Below, in pieces: positions 42,352 to 51,290 of a stretch of DNA of 64,000 nt. The stretch is from Comamonadaceae bacterium OS-4 (GTDB lineage Bacteria > Pseudomonadota > Gammaproteobacteria > Burkholderiales > Burkholderiaceae_C): the NCBI GenBank assembly GCA_027924025.1, contig AP026970.1, positions 3,122,501 to 3,186,500 on the forward strand, in the 5' to 3' direction. The translations under genes were made by a program, and so were the position numbers. Each line of letters begins with the position of its first letter. Position 1 is the first letter of the stretch. Under the pieces are notes generated by a model, which was not told the DNA's origin, made no database searches, and saw nothing but the letters and a program-made list of their open reading frames with translations.

Positions 42352-43583
42352 CACAACTCCTCCACGCGCCGTCCGATCTCGGGCCAGCGGCTGCGAATGA
42401 ACACCCAGGAGCACAGGCCCACACACATCATCAGCACCGAGGCTGTGGCCAGGCCGATGGTTGAATGCATGACCAGCGGCGACACCACCCCGGCCACAAT
42501 GCCGTTGGCCGTAGAGCCCACAAACATCTGCAGGCTCGACGCCATGCCCCGGCGGTCCGGGTGCAAGTCCAGCACCAGCAAAGTCACCACCGGCACCATG
42601 AGCGCCCAGCCGAAAGCAAAAATGGCGATGGGGAACAGCGCCCAGCTCACATGTGCCTTGAACAGCAGGTTGGCTACGAGGTTGATCACCCCAATGGTGA
42701 GCATGATGAGAAAGCCGTTGCGGATCTGGCGCTTCGGGCTTATTTTGCCGGCCACCCGGCCGCTGACAAACGCGCCGCCCATGATGCCGCTGATGGTGAG
42801 CACAAAAAACCAGAAAAACTGCTGGGGCTGCAGCCCCAGGTGCTCGCCCAGAAACACAGGCGCACTCAGCACGTACAAAAACATGCCGTTAAACGGTATG
42901 CCGCTGGCCAGCGCCAGCAACAAAAAGCGCGGGTCGGAGCCCAGCTTCCAATAGCCAGCCAGCAGATTTTTGACATGGAAGTGCTGGCGCTGTGCCGGTG
43001 GCAAGGTTTCAGGCAACAAAAAGTAGTTAGACGTCCACAGCGCCACGCCTACCGCGGCCAGGAACCAGAAGATGCCGTGCCAGCTGGCATGAATCAGCAG
43101 CCAGCCGCCCACCATGGGTGCGATCGCAGGCGCCACCCCAAAGAAGATGGTGACCTGGCTCATGACCTTTTGCGCTTGCGAGGGCGGGTACACATCGCGA
43201 ATGACCGCGCGTGAAATCACAATGCCCGCGCCGGTGCACAAACCCTGCATGGCCCTGAAGAAGATGAGCTGGCCGATGGTCTGCGAAAGCGCACACCCCA
43301 CCGAGGCAACGGTGAACGCTGCCAGCCCCCACAGCACCACCGGGCGCCGGCCGAAGCTGTCGGAAATGGAGCCATGAAACAGCGCCATGAAGGCGAACCC
43401 GAACAGGTACGCCGACAGCGTTTGCTGCATCTGCACCGGTGTGGCACCCAGCGACTGGCTGATGCCAGCAAACGCGGGCAAATAGGTATCGATAGAGAAC
43501 GGCCCCAACATGCCGAGCAAGGCGAGCAGGATGGAAAACGCCCATTGCGGGGCGCGCCAGAGTTTTTGGGCTTCGGGGGTCAT
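42351..43583 (-). CDS. Bcr/CflA-family multidrug efflux MFS transporter
   Basis: This 410-residue inner-membrane protein has about 12 helices. The family motif FSIDTYLPAFAGI occurs in helix 1, the MFS loop motif is GSISDSFGRRPVV, and the motif in helix 5 is AIAPMVGGWLL. Bcr/CflA proteins export drugs such as bicyclomycin with protons, and in some bacteria cysteine or other metabolites. The ATG at 43581-43583 is chosen within a longer frame. It is co-transcribed with the NlpC/P60 gene. Confidence 0.9.
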   Translation of the reverse strand: MTPEAQKLWRAPQWAFSILLALLGMLGPFSIDTYLPAFAGISQSLGATPVQMQQTLSAYLFGFAFMALFHGSISDSFGRRPVVLWGLAAFTVASVGCALSQTIGQLIFFRAMQGLCTGAGIVISRAVIRDVYPPSQAQKVMSQVTIFFGVAPAIAPMVGGWLLIHASWHGIFWFLAAVGVALWTSNYFLLPETLPPAQRQHFHVKNLLAGYWKLGSDPRFLLLALASGIPFNGMFLYVLSAPVFLGEHLGLQPQQFFWFFVLTISGIMGGAFVSGRVAGKISPKRQIRNGFLIMLTIGVINLVANLLFKAHVSWALFPIAIFAFGWALMVPVVTLLVLDLHPDRRGMASSLQMFVGSTANGIVAGVVSPLVMHSTIGLATASVLMMCVGLCSWVFIRSRWPEIGRRVEEL

Positions 43584-43720
43584 GGGATGCAGCAAACAGG
43601 TACAGCTCGCTATTGAAACACGGGGCAAAGCCACGCCGAGGAAACCGTTTTCAAAAACCTGCATACTTGCGGCCGCAACATGAGTTCACTCACTAGACAA
43701 AATCGCAAAAAAGGATTGCT

Positions 43721-44515
43721 TTGAAACGCTGGTTCACGCTCAGGTTCGCATGCATATTGAGGCTTTGCATGTTGGCGCTCAGTCTGGCCGGCAGTGCCTA
43801 TGGGGCAGCGCCTGTGATTCCGGTCTTCAGTGGCGATGGCTCGCCCCCCAAGATGTTTGTGCACGAGGGCGAGCAGCGCGGCGTGCTGATTGACATCTTG
43901 AACTACGCGGACAAGCAGATGCCGCAATACCGCTTTGAGCTGAGTTTGTACCCCTGGGCCAGGGCTTATATGGCGTCGGCATCAGGCCAGGGGGGCTTGC
44001 TGGGCATTTCCTGGACATGGCGGCGCGACGAGGTGTTTGATTACTCCGAGCCCTTGTTTTATGACGAGGTAGTGATCGTGGTGCGCAAAGGCCAAGAGTT
44101 CAACTACCAAAGCCTGAGCGACCTGCAGGGCAAAACCCTGGGCACGGTGCGGGGCGCCAGTTTTGGGAGCGCCTTTGACCGCGCACACCAAGACGGCGCG
44201 TTCTCGATCGAGGGGGACAACGGCGCCCGCAACCGCCTGAGCAAACTCGCCGCCGGGCGGATTGACTGCGCACTCTTCAATGTTGGCAAGGCCGGGTTTC
44301 AAGAAACCCTGCGCCTCCACAAAATACCCAAAAGCCAGTGGAAGAACTATGTGGTGTTGCCGGTGCCGCTGCGCCGCGACCCGAATTACCTGGCTTTCCC
44401 CAAAACCATGCAAATGGGCGAGTGGCTGCGGGAGTTTAACGAAGTCATCCGGCAGGGCTATGCGCGCGGCGATATTCAAAAGATCATCGAGCGCAACCTC
44501 TACGCCAGCCAATAA
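43721..44515 (+). CDS. Periplasmic solute-binding protein, family 3-like
   Basis: This 264-residue protein has a signal peptide (LCMLALSLAGSAYGAA) and a type II periplasmic-binding fold of the amino-acid (SBP_bac_3) class, with YSEPLFYDEVVIVVRKG and LSDLQGKTLGTVRGASFGSA. No permease or ATPase is adjacent; such orphan proteins are common in this lineage and may sense rather than transport. The likely start is a TTG at 43721 with AAAGGA upstream. The ligand is unknown. Confidence 0.8.
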   Translation: MKRWFTLRFACILRLCMLALSLAGSAYGAAPVIPVFSGDGSPPKMFVHEGEQRGVLIDILNYADKQMPQYRFELSLYPWARAYMASASGQGGLLGISWTWRRDEVFDYSEPLFYDEVVIVVRKGQEFNYQSLSDLQGKTLGTVRGASFGSAFDRAHQDGAFSIEGDNGARNRLSKLAAGRIDCALFNVGKAGFQETLRLHKIPKSQWKNYVVLPVPLRRDPNYLAFPKTMQMGEWLREFNEVIRQGYARGDIQKIIERNLYASQ

Positions 44516-44519
44516 CCGA

Positions 44520-45269
44520 CTACCGGGCGAGATAGCCGCCATCCACCGGGTAATACGCCCCGGTGACGAACGAAGCCCGGTCTGAGGCCAGCCACACCAC
44601 CAACTCGGCCACCTCGGCAGGCCGCCCCAAACGGCCGGCAGCGTGGGCAGCCACCAGCATGGCGTGGGTGGCGGGGTCTTCGGAGAGCTTGCTGACCATG
44701 GGCGTTTCAATGAAGCCCGGGCCCACCGCATTCACCCGCACACCTTGCGCGCTGTACTCCAGTGCCGCTACCTGGGTCAGCCCCACGACGCCGTGCTTGG
44801 CGGCGGTGTAGGCTACCGAGCCGCTAAAGCCCACCGCGCCCAGCACCGAGGCCATGTTGACGATGGAGCCGCCACCATGCTTGAGCATGGCTTCAATCTG
44901 GGCCTGCATGCCGTAAAACACGCCACTGAGGTTGATGTTGAGCACGCGGGCCCAGCCGTCCAGCGGGTAGTCGGCCGTGGGCGCGGTGGGGCCGGCAATG
45001 CCGGCGTTGTTGACCGCAATATCCAGCCGGCCGTAATGCACCACCGCGCGCGCAACCAAGGCCTGCGCCTCGGCGGGCTTGCCCACATCAGCGGCCACAA
45101 ATATGGCCTCGCCGCCTTGCGCGCGGACCAGGGCTACGGTGTCGGCACCTGCGTCCAACTGCACATCAGACACCACGACACGGGCACCCTCACGCGCCAA
45201 CAACAAGGCCACCGAACGGCCTATGCCCGACGCGGCACCGGTCACCAGCCCCACTTTGTGTTTCAACAT
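44520..45269 (-). CDS. Short-chain dehydrogenase/reductase
   Basis: This 249-residue classical SDR has TGAASGIG (about 9-16), NNAGIAGP, NMASVLG with the catalytic Ser, and YTAAKHG giving Tyr and Lys. The ending FVTGAYYPVDGGYLAR is typical. The acidic residue in VVSDVQ suggests NAD+. The start ATG at 45267-45269 follows AGGAG. The substrate is unknown. It lies divergent from nothing obvious and 93 bases downstream of the GlxA-type regulator in the same direction, so that regulator may control it. Confidence 0.87.
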   Translation of the reverse strand: MLKHKVGLVTGAASGIGRSVALLLAREGARVVVSDVQLDAGADTVALVRAQGGEAIFVAADVGKPAEAQALVARAVVHYGRLDIAVNNAGIAGPTAPTADYPLDGWARVLNINLSGVFYGMQAQIEAMLKHGGGSIVNMASVLGAVGFSGSVAYTAAKHGVVGLTQVAALEYSAQGVRVNAVGPGFIETPMVSKLSEDPATHAMLVAAHAAGRLGRPAEVAELVVWLASDRASFVTGAYYPVDGGYLAR

Positions 45270-45362
45270 TGCATTTCTCCTGCCATGGACGTGCGGCAAG
45301 ACACCGCATCAAAGCAGGTTAGAAGGTGCGGTGTGGCATGTCGGTTCGCTGCCGAACGGTCT

Positions 45363-46322
45363 TCAATCGGCCGCGCGGGCGCTAGCCGGCGAACCGGGCT
45401 CGTATTTGCGCCACACACGGCGCAGGTCACGCGCGGAGGCAAAGCCACACGCCTCGGCCACCCGCTCTACCGGCCAACCATGCTGGGCCAGCAGCTGTTT
45501 GGCGCGGGCAATACGCAACTGCTGCTGGTACACCACCACGCTAATGCCGGCATGCTGCGCAAACAAGCGGGTCAAATGGCGCGGGCTCACGCAAGCCACA
45601 TCCGCCAGCTCTGCCAGGGTCCAGCTGCGCTGCGGATCGCGGGCCACCGCGTCTTGCGCGCGGTGCACTGCAGGGTGCATGTGGTTGCGGTGCGCCAGCC
45701 AGGGCGAAACCTGCGGGTCGTGGGTGCCGCGGCGCTGGTACATCACCAAACGGCGGGCCACACGGGCGGCCAGCTCAGCACCCGCCTCCTGCTCGATCAA
45801 GTACAGCGCGAGGTCTATGCCGGTGGTAATGCCCGCACTGGTGAGCACCTCACCGTCGTCCACAAAAATGCGGTCTGACACCACCTGCGCGCGCGGGGCC
45901 AGGGCCTGCAAGTCGGCAATCAGGGTGTGGTGGGTGGTGCAGTGCCGGCCGTCCAGGCAGCCGGCTTGCGCCAGCAGCAAAGCCCCGGAGCAAATGCTCG
46001 CCAAGCGGGTGCCCGGTGGCAAAGCCTGCAGCCAGTGCACCACGGCGCGTGCGGCGTCGGTGGCGCAGTCCACCGCCTCGTTGCTGTTGCCCACCACCAG
46101 CACCAGGCTGCGCTCGGGCAAGGCGCTAGGCAGTGCCTCCAGGCCGGTCAGGCCGGTGTTCAGGGACGTAGGAATATCGCCCTGCGGGCCGCACGCGTGC
46201 AGCGCAATCGGTGCGCCCATGTCACGCGCCATGCGCAGCGCCTCGGCCGGACCGGCGTAGTCCAGCATCAGCACATTGGGCGTGAGCACCAGGTAAATGT
46301 GAAGCGGTGTGGCAGCTGTCAT
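45363..46322 (-). CDS. GlxA-type AraC-family regulator with DJ-1/PfpI domain
   Basis: This 319-residue regulator has an N-terminal DJ-1/PfpI (glutamine amidotransferase-like) domain, with the nucleophile-elbow Cys in ASICSGALLLAQAG, and a C-terminal AraC double helix-turn-helix (LAELADVACVSPRHLTRLF; VERVAEACGFASARDLRRV). Such proteins are activators, often of catabolic genes for quaternary amines or amino acids. It sits between the EamA exporter and the SDR gene on the same strand. The start at 46320-46322 is internal to a longer frame that overlaps the exporter gene. Confidence 0.88.
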   Translation of the reverse strand: MTAATPLHIYLVLTPNVLMLDYAGPAEALRMARDMGAPIALHACGPQGDIPTSLNTGLTGLEALPSALPERSLVLVVGNSNEAVDCATDAARAVVHWLQALPPGTRLASICSGALLLAQAGCLDGRHCTTHHTLIADLQALAPRAQVVSDRIFVDDGEVLTSAGITTGIDLALYLIEQEAGAELAARVARRLVMYQRRGTHDPQVSPWLAHRNHMHPAVHRAQDAVARDPQRSWTLAELADVACVSPRHLTRLFAQHAGISVVVYQQQLRIARAKQLLAQHGWPVERVAEACGFASARDLRRVWRKYEPGSPASARAAD

Positions 46323-46332
46323 GGGGCGTGCA

Positions 46333-47274
46333 TCACTCAGACCGGCCGCGCTGCCAGCGCGCCACCCATGGCGCCAAGAGCGGCGCGCCAAACACATTGA
46401 GCAGCAGCCCCGCCATCAAGAGCGCACCACCGGCAAAGTGCACCGGCCGCAGGGCCTCGCCAAACACCACCCAACCCGTGGTCAAGCCGACCACCGGCAC
46501 CAGCAGTGTGAACGGCGCGACCCGGTTGGTGGCGTAGCGGGACATCAGGTGCGTCCACAAACCATAGCCCAGCAAAGTGGCAGCCCAGGCCAAATAGGCG
46601 ATGGCCGCGAAGGTGCTCCAGCCGATATGCTGCAAGGCCGTGGCGATCGCGTCAGGCCCTTCCATCACCAAGGAGAGCGCCAGAAACGGCAGCGGCGGCA
46701 CCAGGCTCGCCCACACCACAAAGGCCAACTGGTTCATCGGGCCGTAGCGGCTGACGGTGCGGGTCACGATATTGCCGCAGGCCCACATAACGGCCGCTGC
46801 CACCGTGAGCAAAAAACCCAGCAAGGGCATGGACACGCCAGCGCCTGCCGGCCCCGCAGCGCTGCCAATCAGCAGCAAGCCGCAAGCGGCCAGTAACAGC
46901 CCTGCCATTTGGTTGGCCTGCCAACGCTCTTTCAGCCACCAGGCCGCCAGCAACAGGGTGAAAAACGATTGCGACTGCAACACCAGCGACGCCAGCCCCG
47001 ATGGCATGCCCACGTGAATCGCGGTGAACAAAAATGCAAACTGCCCCACCGAAATGGTGAGGCCGTAGGCCAGGTACCAGCGCAGGGGCACCTTGGGCGG
47101 CTTCAAAAACAGCAGCGCCGGGAACGCGGCCAGCGCAAAGCGCAAGGCCCCCAGCAGCAAGGGTGGCACCCCCACCACCCCCACCTTGATGACGGCAAAG
47201 TTCACCCCCCACACCAGAATGACCAGCATCGCCAGCCCCAGGTCTTTGGGGCGCATGGGCAAGGCCGCGCTCAT
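46333..47274 (-). CDS. EamA-family exporter
   Basis: This 313-residue inner-membrane protein has ten helices in two EamA repeats (LVILVWGVNFAVIKVG first; ACGNIVTRTVSRYG in the second). It resembles the E. coli cysteine/O-acetylserine exporter group. Its ATG at 47272-47274 overlaps the stop of the DUF1272 gene by four bases (ATGA), and its stop is 10 bases before the GlxA-type gene, so DUF1272-eamA-glxA-type-SDR may be one transcription unit. Confidence 0.88.
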   Translation of the reverse strand: MSAALPMRPKDLGLAMLVILVWGVNFAVIKVGVVGVPPLLLGALRFALAAFPALLFLKPPKVPLRWYLAYGLTISVGQFAFLFTAIHVGMPSGLASLVLQSQSFFTLLLAAWWLKERWQANQMAGLLLAACGLLLIGSAAGPAGAGVSMPLLGFLLTVAAAVMWACGNIVTRTVSRYGPMNQLAFVVWASLVPPLPFLALSLVMEGPDAIATALQHIGWSTFAAIAYLAWAATLLGYGLWTHLMSRYATNRVAPFTLLVPVVGLTTGWVVFGEALRPVHFAGGALLMAGLLLNVFGAPLLAPWVARWQRGRSE

Positions 47275-47537
47275 GCAGAAGCCGCCGAGTCCGCTTGGGG
47301 TGCGCATCCCCGGGGCTTGAACACCCGCTCAGCGGAGGGCGGGTTGTTGGCCAGCTTGGCGGCCGGGCGCACCGGCCGGCGCACCAGCTCGCCACCACAA
47401 TTGGGGCAGATGCCTTGCAGCTTGGTGTCTGCGCAGTCCGCACAAAACGTGCATTCAAACGAGCAGATGCGGGCATTCAGGGCGGCGGGCGGCAAATCGG
47501 TGTTGCAGCATTCGCAGTTCGGGCGGAGTTGGAGCAT
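47271..47537 (-). CDS. DUF1272 small cysteine-rich protein
   Basis: This 88-residue protein starts MLQLRPNCECCNTDLPP. The cysteine pairs CECC, CSFECTFCADC and CPNCGG suggest zinc binding. This is the DUF1272 signature; function is unknown. It is translationally coupled to the EamA exporter downstream. Residues after about 60 are low-complexity and not conserved in the family. Confidence 0.9.
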   Translation of the reverse strand: MLQLRPNCECCNTDLPPAALNARICSFECTFCADCADTKLQGICPNCGGELVRRPVRPAAKLANNPPSAERVFKPRGCAPQADSAASA

Positions 47538-47563
47538 GGCGGTTTCGACCTTAGGGCGACGAT

Positions 47564-48136
47564 TTAGTGGGCGGATGGCAGACTGGCGAGGCAGGCATCA
47601 ACATCGACGATACGCGCAAACCGGTCTTGCAAAACCAGCTCGGTGCGGGTGGTGATGTCTTCAGCGCTGAAGGTGCGCCCGCTGCCGGCGTGGGTCATGG
47701 GGAAGGTCAAGGTGGCTTCCGACACAAAGTCCACGGCGTAGCCCAGGTCCGAGCCGACACGGGCCGTAGTTTCGCAACATTGCTCGGTCCGGATGCCGGT
47801 GATGAGGAGCTTGCCCACCCCTTGGCGGCGCAGCCACAAGTCCAGCCCGGTATCGGTGAATGCGTTGTGGGTGTGTTTGTCGAACCGCACATCCGGGTTA
47901 CCGGGCAACCAGGGCAAGGGTTTCACAAACCCGGAGTCCTCGCGGAAGGGGCCGGCCAGCCCCACATGAAAGATGTGCACCACCGGCACACCAGCCGCGC
48001 GGCAGCCGGCTTCCAGACGCAGCAAAGCGGCCTCAAACGGAGCCTGAATGCCCTGCGACCAGAAGGGCATTTGGGTGAAAGATTGCTGCACATCAATGAT
48101 GATGAGCGCGGGCTTCAGGGTAGATACGGAGGACAT
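47564..48136 (-). CDS. Isochorismatase-family cysteine hydrolase
   Basis: This 190-residue enzyme has the catalytic Asp in LIIIDVQQSF and the nucleophile Cys in ITGIRTEQCCETTAR, with the cis-peptide position typical of the family. Members hydrolyse isochorismate, nicotinamide or other amides; the substrate here is unknown. The start at 48134-48136 is internal to a longer frame that lacks support. It lies 26 bases upstream of the DUF1272 gene in the same direction. Confidence 0.87.
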   Translation of the reverse strand: MSSVSTLKPALIIIDVQQSFTQMPFWSQGIQAPFEAALLRLEAGCRAAGVPVVHIFHVGLAGPFREDSGFVKPLPWLPGNPDVRFDKHTHNAFTDTGLDLWLRRQGVGKLLITGIRTEQCCETTARVGSDLGYAVDFVSEATLTFPMTHAGSGRTFSAEDITTRTELVLQDRFARIVDVDACLASLPSAH

Positions 48137-48364
48137 GGAAGGACACCTTTGATTGAACAGTGACCCAATGCTACCCGCCGTCAAATATGCGCGAAACCAC
48201 GATACGCGACAAGCAGAGGACAAAAAACGCCAAACACTAATCGATCAAATAGACCCACAAATAGTAGCCCCCCTCTATTCCAGGGGGACTTGGTCACATA
48301 AAGCGCTCTTTTGCGCTCAAAAGCCCAGACAATGGTGCGAACAAACCATAACGAGGAGACAAAA

Positions 48365-50047
48365 ATGGCCCAAGCCAAACTCATGCTGGACTACGTTTAC
48401 AGCCACGAAACCACGCACGCCGATCAGATCTTCATGACCCAACCGGTCGGTGGCGGGCAGGTGGTGGACTACACCTGGACGCAAACCCTCGACCAAGCCC
48501 GCCGCATGGCCGCGCACCTGAAAGCGCAGAACCTGGAGCCCGGTGCCCGCGTCGCCATCCTGTCCAAAAACTGTGCCCACTTCATCATGGCGGAGCTCGC
48601 CATCTGGATGGCGGGTTGCACCACGGTGGCCATTTTCCCGACCGAAACCGCGGACACCGTGCGCTATGTGCTGGAGCACAGCGAGGCCAGCCTGCTGTTT
48701 GTCGGCAAGCTCGACACCTTTGACCAGCAGCAGCCCGGCATTCCTGCTGGCATGCCTATCATTGCTTTCCCGCTGGCCCCGAAGAACAGCTACGAGGCCT
48801 GGGATGCCATCACCGGCCGCACCAAACCCCTGACCGGCCAACCCGCCCGTGGCGGCAAGGACATCGCCATCCTGATGTACACCTCCGGCTCCACCGGGCA
48901 GCCCAAAGGCGTAATGCACAGCTTTGAGCGCATCACCGCAGCGGCTGAAGGCATCAACAACGACACCCAAGCACGCATTGGCACCAACACCCGCAACCGC
49001 ATGTTGTCTTACCTGCCCTTGGCGCACGTGTTCGAGCGCGCATGGGTCGAGTCAGCCACGCTGGTGAACGGCAACACCCAGCTGTTTTTTGCCGAGTCGC
49101 TGGACACCTTCATTCAGGACTTGAACCGCGCCAAGCCTGTCACTTTCATCTCTGTACCCCGCCTCTGGCTGAAGTTCCAGCAAGGTGTGTTTGCCAAAAT
49201 GCCGCCCAAAAAGCTGGACCGGCTGCTGAGCATCCCGATTCTGGGCAAGATCGTGGGCCGCAAAGTGCTCAAGGGCTTGGGCCTGGACCACGCTTTGCTA
49301 GCTGGTAGCGGCTCTGCCCCCATCCCTGCCGAGCTGATTGCCTGGTACCGCCGATTGGGCTTGAACCTGATCGAGGGTTACGCCATGACGGAAGACTTTG
49401 CGTATTCGCACAACTCCACCGACAAGATCAACGCCCCCGGTTGCGTGGGCGTGCCACTCAAAGGTGTGGAAGTGCGCATCAGCGAAGAAGGCGAAGTGCT
49501 GATCAAGTCGCCAGGCCAGTTTGTGGGCTACTACAAGCGCCCTGATCTGGACGCAGAGGTGTTCACGGAAGACGGCTTCTTCCGCACCGGCGATAAGGGC
49601 GAGCGCCGTGCAGATGGCCTGCTCAAACTCACCGGTCGGGTGAAAGAGCTGTTCAAAACATCCAAGGGCAAATATGTGGCGCCTGCGCCGATTGAGAACC
49701 GCCTGAATGCCTGCAACCGCATTGAAACCAGCATGGTGTCGGGCGTGGGCCAGCCATCCGCCTACGCCATCGTGGTTCTGGCGGAAACCGTGCGCCCCCA
49801 GGTAAAGGCAGACCCCGCGTTCAAAGCCGCTGTCCATGCCGAACTCGAGCAACTGCTCGACAGCGTCAACGCGGAACTGCCGGACTACGAGAAGCTGCAA
49901 ATGCTGGTGGTGGCACCAGAGCCATGGTCGATTGAAAATGGCATGCTGACGCCCACCATGAAAATCAAGCGCGCTCGCATCGAGTCCGCGGTCGAGCCAC
50001 AACTCTCCAACTGGTACTCCGGCCGCGAGAAAGTGCGCTGGGCATAA
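48365..50047 (+). CDS. AMP-dependent (long-chain) acyl-CoA synthetase
   Basis: This 560-residue ANL-superfamily enzyme activates fatty acids via an acyl-adenylate. The P-loop is MYTSGSTGQPKGVMH, the A5 motif is EGYAMTEDFAYSH, the A7 motif is FFRTGDKGERRADG, and the catalytic lysine lies in the C-terminal region LTPTMKIKR. Similar proteins are annotated as long-chain fatty acid-CoA ligases. GAGGAG lies just before the ATG at 48365. It is a single gene ending in a strong terminator at 50070-50096. Confidence 0.9.
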   Translation: MAQAKLMLDYVYSHETTHADQIFMTQPVGGGQVVDYTWTQTLDQARRMAAHLKAQNLEPGARVAILSKNCAHFIMAELAIWMAGCTTVAIFPTETADTVRYVLEHSEASLLFVGKLDTFDQQQPGIPAGMPIIAFPLAPKNSYEAWDAITGRTKPLTGQPARGGKDIAILMYTSGSTGQPKGVMHSFERITAAAEGINNDTQARIGTNTRNRMLSYLPLAHVFERAWVESATLVNGNTQLFFAESLDTFIQDLNRAKPVTFISVPRLWLKFQQGVFAKMPPKKLDRLLSIPILGKIVGRKVLKGLGLDHALLAGSGSAPIPAELIAWYRRLGLNLIEGYAMTEDFAYSHNSTDKINAPGCVGVPLKGVEVRISEEGEVLIKSPGQFVGYYKRPDLDAEVFTEDGFFRTGDKGERRADGLLKLTGRVKELFKTSKGKYVAPAPIENRLNACNRIETSMVSGVGQPSAYAIVVLAETVRPQVKADPAFKAAVHAELEQLLDSVNAELPDYEKLQMLVVAPEPWSIENGMLTPTMKIKRARIESAVEPQLSNWYSGREKVRWA

Positions 50048-50069
50048 GCGCACAGCTGCGTTGCCAAAC

Positions 50070-50096
50070 AAAAGGGGCCCCATGGGGCCCCTTTTT
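50070..50096. terminator. Bidirectional terminator between acyl-CoA synthetase and metallo-hydrolase genes
   Basis: A perfect 12-bp stem (AAAAGGGGCCCC / GGGGCCCCTTTT) with an AT loop, T-rich on both strands, separates two convergent genes. Confidence 0.92.
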
Positions 50097-50117
50097 CTTT
50101 ACCGCCGGGTTTCTTGA

Positions 50118-51086
50118 TTACTTCAGCGAAGAGTAGTTCAAGGGCACCCAGACATAGCCCTTGCCATTGGCAGCAGGCCGCAGGTTACCCAAGCCGGGGA
50201 AAGCCACGTGGGTCACACCGACCATGTAGCCGCCTTTGGCAGCCTCTTCAAACGCTTTCGCGCGCTGCTGCTGGGCTGCGCTGTTGTCTGTGTCGAAAGC
50301 GATGGTGGCACTCGGATCATCAAACTGCACCGCAGCCAGGTGCATCAGGTCGCCCCAGAGCATGAGCTTCTCGCCCTTGCTCTCGACCACATAGTTGGCG
50401 TGACCCGGTGTGTGGCCGTAGGTGGACACCGCGCGGATACCGGGCACCAGCTCCGTGTTGCCCTCAAACGGCTTGAGCTTGCCGGCCGCCACATAGGGCT
50501 TGACCGAGGCCATGGCCCCTTGGAAAAAGCCCTTGTTGCCTTCGGGCGCGGCGGCCAGATTGGCGTCGCTCAGCCAGAAGTCCACATCGCGTTTGTCGAT
50601 GCGCAAGGTGGCGTTCGGAAACGCGATGCTGCCTTGCGCCATGAGTCCGCCCACATGGTCAGGGTGCATATGGGTGATGTAGATTTCGTCCACCTGCTCA
50701 GGCTGGTAGCCAGCCGCCTTGAGGTTCGCAAGCAAGTTACCCAAGGTGGGGCCAAACAAGCCCGCTGCGCCGGTGTCCACCAGCACCAGCTTGCTGCCGG
50801 TGTTGATCAGGTAGGTGTTGACCGAGGTTTCCACCATCTCTTTGAGGAAGCCGCGCTTGAGCGCCTCTGCAATTTTTTCGGGCGGCTGGTTGTTCATCAG
50901 CTTGAGCATGGGCAGCTTGACGGTGCCGTCGGAAATGGCGGTAACTTCAAAGTCACCGACCATCACCCGGTAAAAACCGGGCGCCTGGGTCTTGGCCATG
51001 GGCGCATCCGCCATGGCGTGGGGTGCGGCGATGGCGCCGGCGAGCAGGCCAACGGCCAGGGCGATACGGGAAAGCGTACGTTGCAT
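50118..51086 (-). CDS. Exported MBL-fold metallo-hydrolase
   Basis: This 322-residue protein has a signal peptide (cleavage about residue 27, HAMA-DA) and a metallo-beta-lactamase fold. The zinc motif is ITHMHPDHVGG, a further His is in YGHTPGHANYVV, and the bridging Asp is in LMLWGDLMHLA. The substrate is unknown; quorum-quenching lactonase-like and other hydrolases share this layout. The start at 51084-51086 follows a GGAG. It converges on the acyl-CoA synthetase gene and diverges from rpoH. Confidence 0.9.
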   Translation of the reverse strand: MQRTLSRIALAVGLLAGAIAAPHAMADAPMAKTQAPGFYRVMVGDFEVTAISDGTVKLPMLKLMNNQPPEKIAEALKRGFLKEMVETSVNTYLINTGSKLVLVDTGAAGLFGPTLGNLLANLKAAGYQPEQVDEIYITHMHPDHVGGLMAQGSIAFPNATLRIDKRDVDFWLSDANLAAAPEGNKGFFQGAMASVKPYVAAGKLKPFEGNTELVPGIRAVSTYGHTPGHANYVVESKGEKLMLWGDLMHLAAVQFDDPSATIAFDTDNSAAQQQRAKAFEEAAKGGYMVGVTHVAFPGLGNLRPAANGKGYVWVPLNYSSLK

Positions 51087-51235
51087 GTCAAAGTCTCCTT
51101 CAATGAATTGGGGCGAAATAAAATTTCTGGCGTATGGTGCGCCCCTTTCAGTCCGGAGCGTTGGCACAAGGTTTTTGATTTCGCGCTATACCGAGGGCCT
51201 CACCCCTACTCGGATTGGTGGATTGAACTTCTTCG

Positions 51236-51262
51236 TTAGCACTCACCTCCAACGAGTGCTAA
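51236..51262. promoter_or_regulatory. CIRCE element (HrcA operator) before rpoH
   Basis: TTAGCACTC-N9-GAGTGCTAA is a perfect CIRCE inverted repeat, 28 bases upstream of the rpoH start codon. HrcA binding here would repress rpoH and so link the HrcA and sigma-32 heat-shock circuits. Confidence 0.95.
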
Positions 51263-51290
51263 TATTAAGTTTGAAGAGAAGGAGTTCCCT

